Positions 25,701 to 27,402 of a DNA stretch of 27,402 nt are shown here, one piece after another. Made by a program: the position numbers and the translations under genes. The DNA is from an uncultured Ruminococcus sp. (GTDB lineage: Bacteria > Bacillota > Clostridia > Oscillospirales > Ruminococcaceae), in assembly GCA_937926145.1 (NCBI GenBank), contig CALANW010000054.1:1-27402 (forward strand). The letters run 5' to 3'. The first letter of the stretch is position 1, and every line of letters starts with the position of its first letter. The notes under the pieces are model-generated. The model saw nothing but the letters and a program-made list of their open reading frames with translations. It was not told the origin of the DNA and searched no databases.

Positions 25701-27228
25701 CATCTGTCTTGCCAACAGATACCCAGCTGCCCCAATTGCCGAGTGTGTTTTCGCCGACCCAAAGTTCGCCCTCGTCAAGAACAAGCTTTGTTGCGGAGAG
25801 CGACACCCATGTAGCCGTTATGTTATCATAATTTTGATTGAAAGCGTCTATTGTGCCGATGCTGTCGGAGATAGAAGTTGTATCGATAGCCTGTTCGCCG
25901 TCCCAATAGCCGTCCATCCATGTCTGCGACCAAACAACGGGTTCATCGGAGCTAAAGAGTGTTACCGATTCGGCAGGGACATCTGTTTGTGGAGTAACAA
26001 GTTCTACTCCTGTAATAGTAACGTCATTGCCCGAAATGCTGATGCCGTTTTCCTTGATGGAATTAACTGCCGATTCGTCAAGGAGAAATGTATGATAGGC
26101 ATCATCAGCCGATGGTACGGCACGGCTGAGATTGGAATGACCCGATGCGACAATAAATTCAGGGTTCGTTTTATCCGCATTTACAGTAAATGTTATTTTG
26201 AGAGAGTTGTTTGCAGCAGCGTCAGCAAATTGAGCTGCATCAACTGTTGCGGAATTCTTGATGTCGTCTATCGGACCGCGTATTCCCAGATCGGTCGTTT
26301 TCTTGTGTTTGACTGTGCAGGAGCTTATTCTATGACCGTTTCCGGACACGGTCAGACCGTTTTTCACCATATCTTCAGTGAGGGTAAAAGTGTAAGTACC
26401 GTTTTCATTAACACCGTCTGCAGCACCTTCTACAGCTATATCTTCAGGAACACCCGCTTCAGGTTCTACATCTGTATAATAGAGAATTGCTGTATCTCCT
26501 GCTGCCGAACCGCTCGGGACATTGGTATTCATAGTAAGTGTACCGATGGTATATAGGATATCTTTTGTCAGTTCATTTATGGAAGTGACATCGACGCTGT
26601 TAACAAAAACCTTATCGCCCATGATATGGAACAGACTTGCTGACTTATCCGTAAGTTTGAAAGTGAGTATTTCATTTACATCGGAATCGGGAGTGATCTC
26701 ATTGCCCTCGGAGTCGGTCAGCCTGATAGCGCAGCCTACCGCTGCACTGTAGTTTATGGTGATAATGTCACCTGCGCTGCCTGCATTCGGGATATCAATA
26801 ACGCCTGTTTCCAAAACCTCGTCAAGGTCAACAGAACCGCTCCATAGTGATTTGGAGGATTCGGGCGTGGAGCTGCCCTTTGTGGTTGCGGTGATGTTAA
26901 GACCCTGTGCCGTAAAGGTGTATTGGTCGCCTTTATTCGACGCACCGTTATTGATATCACCGCCATAGGAAAATGCCAGATCGGTGTTTGCGCCGTCTGC
27001 TTTGATCTTTTTGGCATTGAGAACTGCCTTGTTATCGGTAGCGTAGACATAATCGCCGTCGTAGCTGTAGCCTGTTTGATTTTTGGATGTCAGCTTAAGT
27101 GAAAAGCCGGTATCTAATGTGTTGACAGGCTTATTGGTTGCGGCAAATATGTCGATCGGAACGAGCGCTGTCTGAGTGACAGCGATAGCAGCCGCCGAAA
27201 GACCGGCTACCATTCGTTTGAACTGCAT
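19726..27228 (-). CDS. Giant secreted repeat protein with LRR and beta-solenoid-like modules
   Basis: This is a 2500-residue exported protein. ATG 27228 is preferred over one 12 codons upstream because AAGGAT lies 6 nt before it and it opens a clean signal peptide (MQFKRMVAGLSAAA, cleavage near IFAA). Several beta-sandwich-like modules occupy about 30-590; each ends in a pattern like ISANGFVLGGKDASVTSVKY. An LRR domain (FPDANFRNLLKTY start) spans about 595-815. About 880-2180 holds five long related modules starting near 880, 1164, 1495, 1764 and 2036. Each begins with a charged segment containing W or Y and a DAIKDI-like helix, then LPxAxxYxxL, then LTGNxxxxxVxLxxV, and looks like a beta-solenoid. 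Three beta-sandwich modules (about 2189, 2288 and 2399) close the protein. No sortase motif, dockerin or cell-wall repeat is seen. Adhesin or matrix role is inferred. Confidence 0.85.
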   Translation of the reverse strand: MQFKRMVAGLSAAAIAVTQTALVPIDIFAATNKPVNTLDTGFSLKLTSKNQTGYSYDGDYVYATDNKAVLNAKKIKADGANTDLAFSYGGDINNGASNKGDQYTFTAQGLNITATTKGSSTPESSKSLWSGSVDLDEVLETGVIDIPNAGSAGDIITINYSAAVGCAIRLTDSEGNEITPDSDVNEILTFKLTDKSASLFHIMGDKVFVNSVDVTSINELTKDILYTIGTLTMNTNVPSGSAAGDTAILYYTDVEPEAGVPEDIAVEGAADGVNENGTYTFTLTEDMVKNGLTVSGNGHRISSCTVKHKKTTDLGIRGPIDDIKNSATVDAAQFADAAANNSLKITFTVNADKTNPEFIVASGHSNLSRAVPSADDAYHTFLLDESAVNSIKENGISISGNDVTITGVELVTPQTDVPAESVTLFSSDEPVVWSQTWMDGYWDGEQAIDTTSISDSIGTIDAFNQNYDNITATWVSLSATKLVLDEGELWVGENTLGNWGSWVSVGKTDVKKGGKIIVAYKDAKNAQIMLKKSDYTEFAGSPGSVSNIKNGKGTVTFDLDEAAAAEISANGFVLGGKDASVTSVKYEAPAETKIAIDTKNFPDANFRNLLKTYSTDGKTLSESDIAKITALGVKESEKTIFEKVTNLSGIEYLTSLRELNIEGNTKITALDLSQNDSLIQLDAGHCTKLASVKLPADITTVHLSSTAISELDTSAMTELLELAVSGTKLTSLDVSKNTKLEDLSIAYTGINSIDLTANTELKELYVSGCGLTKLDLSNNTKLLTLYASNNSLTSLDLTGLNKLETIQVNGNVRNIGTVVDGEFDLSTVIDDFDVSKVSDVVGAEMDENGKLTGITGKVTYAYSSGNSINIYDKIIFTLEPEKLVTVYFYVGKMDSDEEDDLVPFEKWDDVVKYINTANDSKASYVIGVDKDVTIDKFTLPAASKAKEIYISSYGESTQTITTKAATIALPTTVGFTDINVKSTAKTFTMSASKDLVLDNAETNLTAIKGGAKSTLTLDCPHASISDITADVSGFGTIQADGTTKFSNTVKATNLVLGSGSTVYFTNTASATFTNIKSEEKSNPGYIQYIKNDDGYKQITVTGEILNPVYIGLADEEGRLLPFAEKDTVLTAKTADFTNILITGGAPEGTTLARVGSDIKVLPIAMTLKYTINVNNVEIQFAQWSDVLSTIAANAKAGNKDIDYLVILTNDLDINGAFKMPAAKTFDKLTFISHNDEKPNKINTITFTGNIALTGNTIFQKVQLDSVKKVNGANTSVDFTIAAGKNELTLNGVKTPKSIKSITSSGIVNLSNVTVNTVNAAIIGIASEGYLDSYYLQSLNSDATSETAWEGKPIENTSVTVTGNLTAKTYLYFIDEKASLTVKGILNTVQIKTEPVLTEDGDCVLVVYRQANNRNPLVIGKNGFGSDSKQIKFILADPETDKTAQITEKTVIGTIAGPYADQLAPSDDNLAENDSYYIIKDGRNLIAVPKVDSESNKYLVEVNVNGRTAYYKTLDEAIKDINATGTKTTDYVIKLTPEMFEGKTLAKLPLPSAGKYSSLYYAAESDININITSDLALTGDLIFSTKITLNKVNKKDGSVQPINISLGKYALTIFNVISADHSNGEAFAPSSMIGNITGTGSINMNSNIVISGKVAKTVTFYAHDASIILEGTGSAFEGSITAPSSSSTVIFTYDKSNVKNVKFQNIAGFSKFTLAYRGENNEIAEGDILASIAGDYTDNNLVRVAGSTDLVVVRSGNNLKAVNKNNVLRVVEYSGSPFGDDVPEVVAARSYDTFANAVKDIERLKNPSGVYSISAKDGNELVLPKAKTYDTLIVKGSTKVTDPDAEATLDTITTAKDLTLTGNLVLMNINLDKVVRGAVQPMSINLGNYSFMAQNSHVSYDANKKVSQFTNINGVKGTFGLMDNMTVSGKVNVGTFAVNSVVTFGDKAGFAAATEISVGEGSNGNYPTFIYPLATAKNIDLSNIDTEKTFAIKVEGAKDGDQVAAVKGDMIRHDIILNDGEFIIVRSGNKLIAAKEDNEYTLTAPDQSIRLFDTYDNAVAYITKLNNANGIYELTLPQSADNIELKKLTLPTKGKYSGLSITASNTDGTTIIVNSDIALTGDLALKGDLTLMKDGEKLLKITSPLDSKTKQPLYQFTLVGYANVVNGTFNGVSLDIQKHIVDATLPFEYEDGIDLAKDVLKFGAAKVVKNGTIHVTFKDTATFALYDADGNLLANASNTGNGYANFDLTDDQAAKITAGGFTVSGKKGIVTGVKYLAPPVTVTEPQIIGFTDASLDLSEYVIAISEANVAENGVITVIFKEHVANEITLRYRNYTVLAKQTLADGATSLTFTLTAYQASEITANGFYINGDAGVVTSVTYTEPVPVAPAAKTETFGDLDYTGSVDLALYVLKINAKSDVAAKGTITVTLENAVENSIEFKKADESATLKTVPATSGSTTYTWELSDEEAAYIAANGFYIVADAGVVTSVTYAAPEIPGIDD

Positions 27229-27259
27229 ATTATCATCCTTTCGTGATAAAAATTTCCTG

Positions 27260-27279
27260 TGCAAAGACCTTTCTTTGCA
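27260..27279 (-). other. Leader hairpin before the giant gene
   Basis: TGCAAAG (27260-27266) and CTTTGCA (27273-27279) form a 7-bp hairpin in the roughly 130-nt untranslated leader, about 30 nt before the start codon. It could affect mRNA stability or translation. No U run follows, so it is not a terminator. Confidence 0.5.
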
Positions 27280-27365
27280 TTGCTTTTTTGCAAAAAAATC
27301 AGATTTAAATATTTGTAGAAATATTTACAAACATTTGAAAAATAATGTGAAATTTTTGCATAATA

Positions 27366-27394
27366 ATTATATCACTTTCTTCATTAAAAATCAA
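27366..27394 (-). promoter_or_regulatory. Promoter of the giant secreted protein gene
   Basis: On the - strand, TTGATT (27394-27389), 17 bp and TATAAT (27371-27366) form a strong sigmaA promoter. The predicted start is near 27360, leaving a leader of about 130 nt that is AT-rich with several small hairpins. Confidence 0.8.
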
Positions 27395-27402
27395 GACATA
27401 AT

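Overview
The window looks like one end of a contig from a gut or rumen Clostridia genome, most likely the Ruminococcus/Oscillospiraceae group. That placement is inferred from moderate-to-low GC, AGGAGG-type ribosome binding sites, BspA-type and internalin-type LRR surface proteins with cell-wall-binding repeats, and WYL regulators. No rRNA or tRNA marker fixes it. Bases 1-26 are not biological: they match the 3' part of an Illumina Nextera transposase adapter, so the true sequence starts at about 27.

Layout: (1) 28-90, tail of an unidentified gene. (2) 168-5413, five closely spaced + strand genes, probably one transcription unit: a polytopic membrane protein, a zinc-ribbon/coiled-coil single-pass protein, an LRR lipoprotein, a secreted protein of unknown function, and a BspA-like LRR protein with cell-wall-binding repeats. 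(3) 5460-5662, a decayed IS200/IS605 TnpA whose promoter and RBS are still legible. (4) 5724-10096, an RNA-repair-like locus: two overlapping WYL-domain regulators on the - strand, divergent from RtcB RNA ligase and a DIP1984-family protein, followed by a MITE-like inverted repeat and a structured, tRNA-like non-coding RNA ending in a strong terminator. (5) 10231-12163, a MarR regulator with a near-ideal promoter overlapping a nested palindromic operator, and a MATE efflux pump. (6) 12275-15410, a second copy of the MITE-like repeat, then a hybrid sensor kinase broken by two +1 frameshifts. (7) 15444-18063, a TetM/EF-G-like GTPase fused to a C-terminal YacP/Rae1-type NYN nuclease domain. (8) 18127-19621, an SDR oxidoreductase (-) and a TspO homologue (+), separated by another long inverted repeat. 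(9) 19726-27228, a 2500-residue secreted repeat protein (-) with its own consensus promoter and a structured leader.

The most interesting part is region 4. The WYL operon promoter carries a perfect 10-bp inverted repeat, and one half-site of it recurs directly against the -10 of the rtcB promoter, which suggests that the WYL pair controls both units. The RNA downstream has a canonical T-arm and B box, a D-arm-like hairpin, an acceptor-like stem and a competing long-range closing stem. This recalls the Ro/Y-RNA-RtcB operons of enterobacteria, but no Ro gene is present in the window. The two MITE-like elements share ends that each contain TTGTNY-N17-TAGTAT pointing outward, so they may act as mobile promoters for the ncRNA and for the kinase.
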